From Oscillospiraceae bacterium (lineage in GTDB: Bacteria; Bacillota; Clostridia; Oscillospirales; Ruminococcaceae), in assembly GCA_029006135.1 (NCBI GenBank), contig JAQXGE010000061.1:1-35571 (forward strand): a stretch of 35,571 bases of DNA. Reading direction: 5' to 3'. The notes below the pieces were generated by a model that ran no database searches, was not told the origin of the DNA, and saw nothing but the letters and a program-made list of their open reading frames with translations. Shown here one piece after another: positions 15,278-23,176 of this stretch (the stretch's first letter is position 1; each line of letters opens with the position of its first letter). Position numbers and translations under genes: made by a program.

Positions 15278-15691
15278 TCAGTCGATTGCGATGGAACGGC
15301 CATCGTTCTGCGGCTTAACGTACTTGGGCAGCGTGATGCGCAGCACGCCGTCCGTGTAGGAAGCGCGGATGCGGGAAGTATCCACGCCGTTGATATTGAA
15401 GCTGCGGCTGTAAGTGCCGTAGTTGCGCTCGCAGCGCAGGTAGCCGGCTTTCTTGTCCTGATTCTCAAAGTCGCTGTGACGCTCCGCCTTGATGGTGAGC
15501 ATATCGTCCTCGAGATTCAGCGAGATATCTTCCTTGCGGAAGCCGGGCAGGTCACATTCGATGAGATAGTTGTCACCGATATCGCGGATATCGGTCTTGA
15601 ACTCGGCCAGACCATTGTCACCAAAGAAAGAACGATTCAAGTCCTCAAAATCACGGAACGGATTGTAGCGGCGCTCAAACATCATAGCCAT
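15278..15691 (-). CDS. hsp20: Hsp20 family small heat shock protein, paralogue 2
   Basis: A 137-residue close duplicate of the Hsp20 at 12824, equal in length. It keeps the RRYNPFRDFED start, GDNGLAEFKTDIRD, ECDLPGFRKEDI and DGVLRITLPKYVKP. The C-terminus ends with IAI in place of ISI. Differences cluster in the strand around residues 57-65 and in the tail, as expected for two chaperones with partly different clients or for mixed oligomers. The ribosome site, upstream hexamers and CIRCE-like site are all duplicated too, so the whole gene with its control region was copied. cls now lies between the copies. Confidence 0.95.
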   Translation of the reverse strand: MAMMFERRYNPFRDFEDLNRSFFGDNGLAEFKTDIRDIGDNYLIECDLPGFRKEDISLNLEDDMLTIKAERHSDFENQDKKAGYLRCERNYGTYSRSFNINGVDTSRIRASYTDGVLRITLPKYVKPQNDGRSIAID

Positions 15692-15789
15692 AAGTCATAT
15701 CTCCTTTTATTGTCAATGAATTGTGTCAAATTGATTTGTCATGAAGGGGGAGCACCCTTGGGGGCGGTGCTTTCTGTTTCCCTTTGACA

Positions 15790-15838
15790 ATTATGAGAAT
15801 ACACCCACTTTATGAACTGTGTGTGAACAAACCGTGAA
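15790..15838 (-). promoter_or_regulatory. Hsp20-2 promoter with three phased hexamers
   Basis: On the minus strand, TTCACG (15833-15838), TTCACA (15822-15827) and TTCATA (15811-15816) are exactly 11 bases apart. CATAAT (15790-15795) follows after 15 bases. The spacing is identical to that of the Hsp20-1 promoter although the linking bases have diverged, which argues that the hexamers are under selection. Confidence 0.7.
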
Positions 15839-15841
15839 TTT

Positions 15842-15868
15842 TTAGCAGTCTTTTTAATAGAGTGCTAA
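15842..15868. promoter_or_regulatory. CIRCE-like element (HrcA operator) upstream of Hsp20-2
   Basis: TTAGCAGTC, nine bases, then GAGTGCTAA. One base of the left arm differs from the CIRCE consensus; in the other copy the single mismatch is in the opposite arm. The site lies four bases upstream of the phased hexamers, as in Hsp20-1. Confidence 0.8.
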
Positions 15869-16193
15869 AAATATTGAAAATGAACGAATTGACGAAGAAA
15901 AAATTTTAGCGCGGCGAAAGAAAAAATTTAAGCACAGTTTGCGCCCTAAGCGTCGAAGAGGGGATAAGCATCGCCAAACGGAAGGGACTTTTGCCTGCAA
16001 ACTCAACAAAATCCAAAAATTCTGGAAAACATGGCGGGGACAGGAAAGGAAGCCGCGGGGCAAGCAAAATAAAACGAGATATCGTAAAAATAAAGACGCC
16101 TGCGGGAGCGTATCATCCGCAGAATCCGACGGGATTTTGGGCAGGGAAACCCGCCGACGTTGCGTCATAACCCGCAATATTACAGAAAACCGA
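15869..16193. other. Non-coding, A-rich stretch with no recognised feature
   Basis: No convincing gene, RNA or repeat was found. Two open frames of about 90 and 115 codons (plus 15939-16214, minus 15854-16204) have poor start signals, biased residues and overlap regulatory sites. Two similar A-rich words (about 15898-15910 and 15920-15931) lie close together. The base composition is lower in GC than the flanks, so this may be the scarred left border of the phage-derived module. Confidence 0.5.
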
Positions 16194-16222
16194 TTGACAA
16201 CCAAAGGTTGTTAAACTATAAT
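16194..16222 (+). promoter_or_regulatory. Consensus sigma-A promoter of the phage-derived module
   Basis: TTGACA (16194-16199), a 17-base spacer and TATAAT (16217-16222): a perfect match in both hexamers and the spacing. It lies about 50 bases upstream of the first gene of the module. Confidence 0.9.
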
Positions 16223-16242
16223 GAAGATGTTCCGAACGGAAC
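16197..16242. promoter_or_regulatory. Two palindromes at the phage-module promoter (candidate operators)
   Basis: ACAACC-AAA-GGTTGT (16197-16211) overlaps the end of the -35 and fills the spacer. GTTCCG-AA-CGGAAC (16229-16242) starts at the expected transcription start. A repressor on either site would block this very strong promoter. No repressor gene is next to it, and neither site matches an operator I know. Confidence 0.6.
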
Positions 16243-16273
16243 AGCGGCGCAAAGCCTGAAAGGAGGACGGCGG

Positions 16274-16729
16274 ATGGCAAAGGAAACAAAATCAAAAGAG
16301 GAGAGCGAGCGCAGACTGCGATGGCTGGGGCGCTACCGTGCCGCAGCGGACAGGGAACAGGCACTGACGGAGGAGATTGCCTGGCTTCGCGGGCAGGCCG
16401 AACAAATTCGAACGGCGCTCACCCCGGGCGGGGAGAGGCAGGAACCCGAGGAGGTGCGGGTGCCGCGGGCGGCGCAGCAGCTTGAGGCAGTGTGCGAAGA
16501 GCTGGACATCCAGGTGGAAAACTGCCTTGCACTGCGGGCACAGATTGCGCACAGCATTGCGGCGCTCCCCGATGCGCGCTGGCGGGAAACGCTGCATCGG
16601 CGCTTTCTGCTCGGACAAAGTCAGGCTGAGGCCGCAAAGGCCATGCACGTTTCGCTGCGCAGTTTACAGCGGTTCCAGACCGAGGCGGTGCGGGCGCTGG
16701 AACTGCCGCAGACTGAAAAATCCGCCTGA
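16274..16729 (+). CDS. Phage-type regulator with a sigma-70 region 4-like helix-turn-helix
   Basis: This 151-residue protein has a long charged helical N-terminal part (about 1-100). The C-terminal segment RRFLLGQSQAEAAKAMHVSLRSLQRFQTEAVRAL reads like the DNA-binding helices of sigma region 4 and of DUF1492/ArpU-type phage late regulators. Such genes commonly stand just before terminase genes and turn on structural genes, or act as the DNA-binding part of the terminase. The start follows AAAGGAGGACGGCGG. It is the first gene of the module, 24 bases before the small terminase gene. Confidence 0.7.
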   Translation: MAKETKSKEESERRLRWLGRYRAAADREQALTEEIAWLRGQAEQIRTALTPGGERQEPEEVRVPRAAQQLEAVCEELDIQVENCLALRAQIAHSIAALPDARWRETLHRRFLLGQSQAEAAKAMHVSLRSLQRFQTEAVRALELPQTEKSA

Positions 16730-16753
16730 ACCTGCGGAAAGGAGGGAACGCCC

Positions 16754-16966
16754 ATGCAGCAGCTGACACCGGAACGGGTGCTTGACGAGCTGGCGTGCAT
16801 TGCTTTTGCGGACCTTGAGGTGCAGCCGGCCCCGCCTATCAAGGTGGCAGACAAACTCCGCGCGCTGGAACTGCTCTATAAGTATCTGGGCCTTGGGGAC
16901 GGTTCCGGTGCGGAGGAGGGGGTCGTCATCGTGGATGAAGCGCCCGCAAAGGGGGAACTGCCATGA
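16754..16966 (+). CDS. Short terminase small subunit (C-terminal part only)
   Basis: A 70-residue protein. The stretch RVLDELACIAFAD followed by PPIKVADKLRALELLYKYLGL resembles the C-terminal half of phage terminase small subunits, the part that contacts the large subunit. The usual N-terminal DNA-binding domain is absent. The preceding gene encodes a helix-turn-helix protein and might supply that function. The start follows GAAAGGAGGGAACGCCC and its end overlaps the start of the large subunit gene by four bases, so the frame is a true gene and not debris. Confidence 0.65.
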   Translation: MQQLTPERVLDELACIAFADLEVQPAPPIKVADKLRALELLYKYLGLGDGSGAEEGVVIVDEAPAKGELP

Positions 16967-18195
16967 AGGTGCGGCTGAAAAATCTGATTGCGCCGGTGTT
17001 TTGGGAGGCGCACCGGGCCATCCGGCGCGGGGATGTGCAGGAACTTGTGGCAAAAGGCGGACGGGGAAGCGGCAAATCCAGCTACATCAGCATTGAACTC
17101 ATCGTGCAGCTGCTCCGCCACCCGGACTGCCACGCCATTGTCCTGCGCAAGGTGGGCGGCACGATGCGCACGAGCGTCTATGCGCAGATACGCTGGGCCA
17201 TCGGCGCGCTCGGGCTTAGCCGCAAATTCCGCTGCACGGTCAGCCCGATGGAGTGTACCTACCTGCCCACCGGGCAAAAGATTCTCTTTTTCGGCGCGGA
17301 TGATCCCGGCAAGCTCAAGAGCGTCAAGGTGCCGTTCGGAAGCATCGGTATTGCGTGGTTTGAGGAACTTGACCAGTTTGACTCCCCGGAGGAGGTGCGA
17401 AGCGTTGAACAGAGTGTCTTTCGCGGCGGGGATTTTTCGCTCTCCTTCAAGAGCTTCAACCCGCCCGCCATGGGGCGCAGCTGGGTCAACCGCTATGTGC
17501 TGGAAGCCCGCCCCGGGCGCCTTGTCCACCACTCCACCTACCGAGACCTGCCGCCCGACTGGCTGGGCAGCCGCTTCCTTGCGGACGCCGAGCACCTTGC
17601 CAAGACCAATCCCATCGCCTACCGCCATGAATATCTGGGCGAGGTCGTGGGCAATGGCGCGGCGGTGTTTGCCAATCTGCGGATTGAGGCCATCCCGGAC
17701 GAGCAGGTGTCCGGCTTTGACCGCGTGCGGCACGGCGTGGACTGGGGCTGGTACCCGGATCCCTGGGCCTACAATGCCGTGCAGTATGATGCGGCGCGGC
17801 GCACGCTGTACATCTTTGATGAGCTGACCTGCCGCCGCACACCCAACCGCGACACGGCCCGCCTGCTGCTTGAGCGCGGAATCTCCGGCCCGCTCACGGC
17901 GGATTCCGCCGAGCCGAAATCCTGCGCGGACTACCGCGCGGCGGGGCTGCCCTGCCGCGCCGCCGTCAAAGGCCCGGGCAGCGTGGAGGCCGGGATGAAA
18001 TGGCTGCAAAGTTTGCAGGCCATCGTCATTGACCCGGAGCGCTGCCCCGATACGGCGGCGGAATTTACCGGGTACGAGTACGCGCGGGATCCCCGCACCG
18101 GCGCGGTGCAGCCCGGCTACCCCGATGTGGACAACCACCACATTGACGCGGTGCGCTATGCGATGGAGGGCATCTGGCGGCGGCGCGGGGAGTGA
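16963..18195 (+). CDS. Phage terminase large subunit (PBSX XtmB type)
   Basis: The DNA-packaging motor: an ATPase that drives DNA into the capsid and a nuclease that cuts it. The 410-residue protein has a Walker A motif GGRGSGKSS at 32-40 and a Walker B IAWFEE at 130-135. The nuclease acids are plausible at Asp260 (GVDWGWYPDP), Asp314 (TADSAEPKS) and Asp395 (HHIDAVRYA). Length and motifs are normal for the family and no frame damage is seen, so both activities may still work. The start overlaps the previous stop, and its stop overlaps the portal start, as in active phage operons. Confidence 0.93.
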   Translation: MKVRLKNLIAPVFWEAHRAIRRGDVQELVAKGGRGSGKSSYISIELIVQLLRHPDCHAIVLRKVGGTMRTSVYAQIRWAIGALGLSRKFRCTVSPMECTYLPTGQKILFFGADDPGKLKSVKVPFGSIGIAWFEELDQFDSPEEVRSVEQSVFRGGDFSLSFKSFNPPAMGRSWVNRYVLEARPGRLVHHSTYRDLPPDWLGSRFLADAEHLAKTNPIAYRHEYLGEVVGNGAAVFANLRIEAIPDEQVSGFDRVRHGVDWGWYPDPWAYNAVQYDAARRTLYIFDELTCRRTPNRDTARLLLERGISGPLTADSAEPKSCADYRAAGLPCRAAVKGPGSVEAGMKWLQSLQAIVIDPERCPDTAAEFTGYEYARDPRTGAVQPGYPDVDNHHIDAVRYAMEGIWRRRGE

Positions 18196-19562
18196 AACCA
18201 ACTGTGACCAACGAGGTGATGTGGAGAGTGAAAAATTATCTGGAACAGGCATTCGGCAAAGCGGACGTGACATCACCCCGGATGCAGGCGGCTATCCGGG
18301 AATGGATGAGCCTGTATTTCGGGGAGCCGCGCCGGGAGGAGGACCCCGCCGACCGTCTGGCGGTGCTGATTGTGAGCAAGCTCTGCCGCACGGTCTTTGC
18401 GGAGTATGAGGCCCGCATGACCGGCCCGCGGGAGAGTGAACTGAGCCCCTGCCTTGCCAACCTTGACGCGGTGCGCACCCGCGCCGTGCAGTATGCGCTC
18501 GTGGGCGGTGAATGTCTGCTCAAGCCGGTGCCGGCGGGGCGGGAATTTGACTTTGTGCCCATTCGGCGGGACTGCTATGTGCCGCTCGGGCGGGACGCGG
18601 CGGGGCATCTGACCGCCGTAGGCACGATGGAACTGATGCGTGAGGGGCGCAGCGGCTACGCGCTGCTTGAACGCCGCACGGCGGGGGAGAGAGGCGTCGA
18701 GATAGAAACTCGGCTGTTTGAACTCAGCGGGGACGTTTTGGGGCACGAACTCCCGCTGGCCGCGCTGCCCCGCACGGCACAGCTCAGTCCCCGGCTTCTG
18801 CTGCCCGGCGTGCCGGGCGTGGGCCTGGCCGAACTGCGCTGCCCGCTGCTCAACTGCGTGGACGGCGGACCGGATGGCGTTGCGGTGTATGCGCCCGCCG
18901 CAGGGCTGATTCACCGCGTTGCCCGGCTCGAACACCAGCTTGGGCGTGAACTCGAGAACGGCGCATCGCGGGTGTTTGCCTCGGAGGACCTTCTGCGGCA
19001 GGATGAGGCGGGGCGGCGCAGCTTTGAGGATGACCTCTTTGTGGGCCTGCCCGATGACCCCGCCAATGTGGGCGTGACGGTGTACAGCCCGACTTTGCGA
19101 GTCGAGCAGTATCTCGCCCGCAAACAGGATTTGCTGCGCAGCTGTGAGAGCCTGATTGGTCTCAAGCGCGGAATCCTCAGCGAGGTGGAGGATACCGAGC
19201 GCACGGCCACCGAGGTCAGTTCCAGTTCGGGGGATTTCAGCCTGACTGTGCAGGACTTCCAGCGGATGTGGGCGGACGGCGCGCGCCGTGCCATGACGCT
19301 GTGCGATGCGCTCGGGCGCGCCTACGGCCAGTGGCGGGGACGGGAGTTTTCGCCAAACGATTTGATGATTGACTGGGGCGATGGGGTGCTGTTTGACCGC
19401 ACCCGAACATGGAATGAGTATTCCCAGATGGTGAACGATGGCCTGCTGCGCCCCGAACTGGCGCTGGCCTGGTATTTTGACCTGCCCCATGAGAGTGAGG
19501 CGGACCTGACTGCCATCCGCAGCCGCTATATGCCCAGTGAGAAACGAGGTGAAACACTGTGA
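18192..19562 (+). CDS. Phage portal protein
   Basis: The 456-residue protein follows the large terminase gene with a four-base overlap, the normal place for a portal. The middle and C-terminal parts fit the SPP1/PBSX-type portal family: LEHQLGRELENGASRVFASEDLL, then LARKQDLLRSCESLIGLKRGILSEVEDTERTATEVSSSSGDFSLTVQ, a helical stem and tunnel-loop region with the typical TATE motif. Portals form the dodecameric ring through which DNA enters. No separate head-morphogenesis (gp7/Mu F) or protease gene follows it. Confidence 0.85.
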   Translation: MKPTVTNEVMWRVKNYLEQAFGKADVTSPRMQAAIREWMSLYFGEPRREEDPADRLAVLIVSKLCRTVFAEYEARMTGPRESELSPCLANLDAVRTRAVQYALVGGECLLKPVPAGREFDFVPIRRDCYVPLGRDAAGHLTAVGTMELMREGRSGYALLERRTAGERGVEIETRLFELSGDVLGHELPLAALPRTAQLSPRLLLPGVPGVGLAELRCPLLNCVDGGPDGVAVYAPAAGLIHRVARLEHQLGRELENGASRVFASEDLLRQDEAGRRSFEDDLFVGLPDDPANVGVTVYSPTLRVEQYLARKQDLLRSCESLIGLKRGILSEVEDTERTATEVSSSSGDFSLTVQDFQRMWADGARRAMTLCDALGRAYGQWRGREFSPNDLMIDWGDGVLFDRTRTWNEYSQMVNDGLLRPELALAWYFDLPHESEADLTAIRSRYMPSEKRGETL

Positions 19563-19762
19563 GCGAACCCATTGAAATGCAAAATCCTATTCCTGCCGCA
19601 CAGCCTGAACCGACTGCGGCACCGGCACCCTATGCGGCCGGCACCGGATCCAGCCCGGTCCTGCCGGGGCGCGAGGCGCTTGAGCAGATGACCTACCGCG
19701 AGCGTTTGGCCCTCAAGCGCAGTGACCCCGAAACCTACCGCCGTATGCGCGAAAACGGCTGA
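19559..19762 (+). CDS. Small hypothetical protein between portal and capsid genes
   Basis: A 67-residue protein starting with GTG inside the stop of the portal gene. The first 35 residues are rich in Pro and Ala; the rest is a charged helix, EALEQMTYRERLALKRSDPETYRRMRENG. It stands where scaffold proteins are encoded. It could be a miniature scaffold or the remnant of one, but it has no clear family match by eye. Confidence 0.6.
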   Translation: MSEPIEMQNPIPAAQPEPTAAPAPYAAGTGSSPVLPGREALEQMTYRERLALKRSDPETYRRMRENG

Positions 19763-19800
19763 GCGGCGAAACGTTCATTGAAGAGAGAGGAGAAAATTTT

Positions 19801-20769
19801 ATGGCAGATACCTATACCAAACTGTCCGACCTCATTGACCCTGAAGTGATGGGGGACGTTGTCTCGGCCCGCATCCCCAAAAAGCTGCGTGTGGCGCCGT
19901 TTGCCAAGGTGGATGACACACTGGCCGGCGTTCCCGGCGACACCATCACGGTGCCGGTCTATGCCTATATTGGCGATGCCGCCGATGTGGGCGAGGGCGA
20001 GGCCGTCACCATCGAGAAGATGACCGCCTCGGTGCGCAAGGCCACCGTCAAGAAGGCCATGAAGGGCATCGGCCTCACCGATGAGGCGGTTCTTTCCGGC
20101 TACGGCAACCCCGTGGGTGAGGCCAACACCCAGCTGGCGCTCGCCATTGCGGCCAAAATCGACAACGACTGCATGGAGGTCCTGCAGACCGCAAGCCTGA
20201 ATTACGATGGCACCGATGCGGCAATCAGCTATGCGGCCGTGGTCGATGCACTCGACCTCTTTGAGGAGGAGCAGAGCAGCGACAAAGTGATTTTTGTCCA
20301 CCCCAAGCAGGTCACCCAGCTGCGCAAGAACAGTGACTTTTTGAGCGCTGACCAGTATCAGGCGGGCGTCATGCTCAGCGGCGAGGTGGGCATGATCGCC
20401 GGCTGCCGCGTGGTGCCGTCCCGAAAGGTGCCCGTGCTGGACGAGTGGTACAAAAATGATGAGGACGGAACCGTGACCGTCACAACGGACAACGTGGATG
20501 CCGTGCACAAGACGCTGCCCGATGCTAAGCTCGGCGATAAGATCACCAAAGTCAGCACCCCCATCTACTCCTGCCCCATCGTGCGGCTCGAATCCGGTGA
20601 AGCCAACGAGGACGAGGTGCCGGCGCTGACCATCTACCGCAAACGCGGCGTGAACGTTGAGACCGAGCGCAAGCCCAAGATCCGCACCACAGAGATCACG
20701 GCCGATGAGTTCTACACTGCGGTGCTTTCCAACGAAGCCAAGGTCGTGCTGGCCCGCTTCGGCGTCTGA
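19801..20769 (+). CDS. Major capsid protein, N4-gp56 family
   Basis: The 322-residue protein begins with the family's typical pattern TKLSDLIDPEVMGDVVSARIPKKLRVAPFAKVD. It continues with GDTITVPVYAYIGDAADVGEGEAV and an alanine/lysine-rich helix AKIDNDCMEVLQ, as in HK97-fold capsid proteins of the N4-gp56 type found in many Clostridia prophages. No N-terminal propeptide or protease gene is evident. The start follows GAGAGGAGAAAATTTT. The frame is full length, so a capsid shell could in principle still be built. Confidence 0.9.
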   Translation: MADTYTKLSDLIDPEVMGDVVSARIPKKLRVAPFAKVDDTLAGVPGDTITVPVYAYIGDAADVGEGEAVTIEKMTASVRKATVKKAMKGIGLTDEAVLSGYGNPVGEANTQLALAIAAKIDNDCMEVLQTASLNYDGTDAAISYAAVVDALDLFEEEQSSDKVIFVHPKQVTQLRKNSDFLSADQYQAGVMLSGEVGMIAGCRVVPSRKVPVLDEWYKNDEDGTVTVTTDNVDAVHKTLPDAKLGDKITKVSTPIYSCPIVRLESGEANEDEVPALTIYRKRGVNVETERKPKIRTTEITADEFYTAVLSNEAKVVLARFGV

Positions 20770-20783
20770 GGAGGGGGAGCTGA

Positions 20784-21164
20784 TTGCCGGATTACGAGTT
20801 CTATGTGAAGGACTTTCTGGGCGAGGACATCCCGGAACAGGCGTTTGACCGTCTGGCACGCCGCGCTGCCGATTTGCTTGAGCGCTATCGCCGGATGTTC
20901 GCCGTGACCCCGCGTGAGGGGTTTGTCTGCGCCGAGGAGTGCGCAGTCTGCGCCATTGCCGAGGCCATGTATGCCTTTGAACAGGAGGATTCCCGGCGCG
21001 GACTCTCCTCGGTCAGCGTCGGCAGTGTGAGCGAAAGCTACACCGCGCCGCCCGAACTTTGCCCGCAGACTCTCCACAGCCGGGAAACCTATTACCGGGA
21101 TTTAGCGCGGGATTACCTGCGCATCAGCCGCCGCCTGCCCCGCGGCTCCGGCTATGAGAGCTGA
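20784..21164 (+). CDS. Phage head-tail connector (adaptor) protein
   Basis: A 126-residue protein directly after the capsid gene. The pattern FVKDFLGEDIPEQAFDRLARRAADLLERY followed by two helices with AEAMYAFEQED and the SVSVGSVSESY element matches gp6/gp15-type adaptors that dock on the portal. The start is TTG after GAGGAGGGGGAGCTGA; no ATG lies nearby in frame. It overlaps the following gene by eleven bases. Confidence 0.75.
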   Translation: MPDYEFYVKDFLGEDIPEQAFDRLARRAADLLERYRRMFAVTPREGFVCAEECAVCAIAEAMYAFEQEDSRRGLSSVSVGSVSESYTAPPELCPQTLHSRETYYRDLARDYLRISRRLPRGSGYES

Positions 21165-21567
21165 ACTGCGCTGGCCGCTGTGCTGCCAGACCGTCACGCT
21201 CTATCACGCTGACCCGGCGGCGCAGAGCGTGACGCGCACGGTGGTAACGGGCGCATACCTTGACCATCGCCGCCGCGAGGTGATGGACACGGCCGCACAG
21301 GCGGGCACGGCGTTCCTGCTCATCATCCCCGAGGCATCAGCGCGGTGGGGCAAGGATTATACGCTGTCCCCGCATGACCGGGTCTATGACGGCGAAGGCC
21401 CGGCAGTCAGCTATGAGCAGTGGCCGGATTTCCTGCCTGCCCGGGTAGCGGGACTGGCGGCGGTGCAGTATGTGGACCCAAAACGGCTGCACGGCGCGGC
21501 GAGCCATGTCGAAGCGGGCGGATGGTGGACCCATGCGGGCAGCGGCGCTCACAGCCTGACCAATTAA
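21154..21567 (+). CDS. Phage minor head-tail protein (probable stopper/closure)
   Basis: A 137-residue beta-rich protein in the place of the head-closure or minor capsid protein, between the adaptor and the tail terminator. WPLCCQTVTLYHADPA and VVTGAYLDHRRREV resemble the opening of such proteins in PBSX-like Clostridia phages. Assignment rests mainly on position and size. Confidence 0.6.
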   Translation: MRAELRWPLCCQTVTLYHADPAAQSVTRTVVTGAYLDHRRREVMDTAAQAGTAFLLIIPEASARWGKDYTLSPHDRVYDGEGPAVSYEQWPDFLPARVAGLAAVQYVDPKRLHGAASHVEAGGWWTHAGSGAHSLTN

Positions 21568-21580
21568 AAAGGAGAACGCT

Positions 21581-22039
21581 ATGGAACAATCCACCCTGGA
21601 AACATTGCTTGATTGGGTGCGCGGCTGCCCGGCACTCACGGGCTGCACCTGGAGCGTGGACGAACTGGCACCGGACGGCGGCGCGGCAGGGGCCTACCCG
21701 CAGGGCGTGCGGGTGCTTGCCCGGCGCACCGATTTGCTCGGCACGGTGACTGACCGCTGCCGGCTCACCCTCGTGCTGCGCCTCACACTGCCGTTCGTGC
21801 CGGGGGATGCGGCACTTGCGGCACACAATGCGGGCAGACTGCTGGATTTCCAGCAGTGGGCGGCACAGGAGAGCGCTGCCCACCGCGCGCCCACGCTCGG
21901 GAATGCCGATGCCGCAGACGAAGTGATTACCGCCGCGGCAGGCTGCTGCGAACAGCTCCACGATGAGGGAACCGCGCGCTACCGTGTGACCCTGACGGCC
22001 GAATATACGATGAAATGGAGAGATACGGATGAAAATTGA
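21581..22039 (+). CDS. Phage minor capsid/tail terminator-like protein
   Basis: A 152-residue protein placed between the closure protein and the probable tail tube protein. It opens LETLLDWVRGCPALTG and has alternating beta strands such as RCRLTLVLRLTLPF and a closing YRVTLTAEYTMKW, as in tail terminator and minor capsid proteins of this group. The start follows AAAAGGAGAACGCT. Its last residues overlap the next gene's start. Confidence 0.6.
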   Translation: MEQSTLETLLDWVRGCPALTGCTWSVDELAPDGGAAGAYPQGVRVLARRTDLLGTVTDRCRLTLVLRLTLPFVPGDAALAAHNAGRLLDFQQWAAQESAAHRAPTLGNADAADEVITAAAGCCEQLHDEGTARYRVTLTAEYTMKWRDTDEN

Positions 22040-22508
22040 ACGCAAATACATGGCCCATTATCTGAATGCCGCCTTCGGCTCGGGCACCGACAGCTATGTG
22101 CGGCTCGGGCAGGACCTTGAGGAGTACGCTCCCGAACTGTCCGCCAACGTGGAAAAGAAGAACAACATCCTCGGTCAGACTTCGGTGGTCATTGACAGCT
22201 ACCAGAAGCAGGGCGAGGTGGCTCCCTACTACGCCGAAAAGGATGACCCGCTCTTTGAGCGCCTTCAGGCCATCCTGGACGGTGATCTGACGCTGGATGA
22301 GCTCAAGACCGACATTGTGGAGGTCAAACTCTGGGGTGATACGGCCGCAAACGCCTACCCGGCCATCCGGGAGGAATGCTACATCGAGATTGTGAGCTAC
22401 GGCGGAGACACCACCGGCTACCAGATCCCGTTCAACATCCACTATACGGGCGTCAAGACGGCAGGAACCTTTGACGTCAAGACAAAGACCTTCACCGCCG
22501 CATCTTAA
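22029..22508 (+). CDS. Probable phage major tail (tube) protein
   Basis: A 159-residue protein. ERKYMAHYLNAAF, RLGQDLEEYAPELSANVEKKNNILGQTSV, and a long middle with EKDDPLFERLQAI match Clostridia-phage major tail tube proteins. If functional it would polymerise into the tail tube. A tube would need a tape measure protein and an initiator complex, and none is encoded next: the following gene is an endolysin. Confidence 0.78.
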   Translation: MKIERKYMAHYLNAAFGSGTDSYVRLGQDLEEYAPELSANVEKKNNILGQTSVVIDSYQKQGEVAPYYAEKDDPLFERLQAILDGDLTLDELKTDIVEVKLWGDTAANAYPAIREECYIEIVSYGGDTTGYQIPFNIHYTGVKTAGTFDVKTKTFTAAS

Positions 22509-22537
22509 GCGGCGGGGGAAAGGACGGAGGTGAAGAT

Positions 22538-23176
22538 ATGAGACTCCAAAACGGGGAAGTGCTTCTTTCCTGGCCGCTGCCGCGGCATATTATTACGGCG
22601 GGCTGGACCTATAACGGCGGGCAGGAACACAACGCCATCGACCTGCGCGCCGGCATGAACCAGCCGGTTTACGCCGCCGAGGACGGCACGGTTGAGCAGA
22701 CGCAGCTGTGGGACGGCGTGACTAAGACCGGCATGCAGAGCTACGGCGTGATGTGCCGCATCCGCCATGCGGACTATAAAGGCGGGGAACTCTGCACCCG
22801 CTATGCGCATCTGACAAGCCTCTGCGTGCGCAGGGGCGATACGGTTAAGGCGGGTCAGCTGATCGGCTACTCCGGCGCGACCGGCAACTGCTACGGTTCG
22901 CACCTGCACTTTGAGGTGATTTACAAGGGCAGGCGCGTGCACCCGCTCAACTGGCTGGATGACGATTTTACCGTCAAGGACGCCGCGACCGGTGCGCATC
23001 TCGGCAGCTATACGAGCGTAAAACGCCCGGAACAGCAGGAAACTCCGGCACAGCCGCTTCAGAATCTGACCATCGGCCCGGTGAGCAGCGGGGACGCAAT
23101 GGCGTTTTACCGCCTTGCTGAACAGCGGGGTCTTGTGAGCGCCGGGCTGTACAAGAGCGAATATGCGGCGGGGTGA
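22538..23176 (+). CDS. M23 family peptidase, phage endolysin
   Basis: The 212-residue protein carries a lysostaphin-like zinc endopeptidase domain (about 20-135). The zinc site is HNAID (His31, Asp35) and HLHFE (His122, His124), with His91 between. Such enzymes cut peptide cross-bridges of the cell wall. The C-terminal 60 residues form a separate small domain, perhaps for binding or peptidoglycan targeting. It has no signal peptide, in keeping with release through the holin encoded two genes downstream. It lies 30 bases after the tail tube gene, skipping all the usual tail genes. Confidence 0.88.
   Translation: MRLQNGEVLLSWPLPRHIITAGWTYNGGQEHNAIDLRAGMNQPVYAAEDGTVEQTQLWDGVTKTGMQSYGVMCRIRHADYKGGELCTRYAHLTSLCVRRGDTVKAGQLIGYSGATGNCYGSHLHFEVIYKGRRVHPLNWLDDDFTVKDAATGAHLGSYTSVKRPEQQETPAQPLQNLTIGPVSSGDAMAFYRLAEQRGLVSAGLYKSEYAAG

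Noticed and set aside
15854-16214. Open frames on both strands upstream of the phage module
   Set aside because: They overlap CIRCE and promoter elements, use poor starts and have biased composition.
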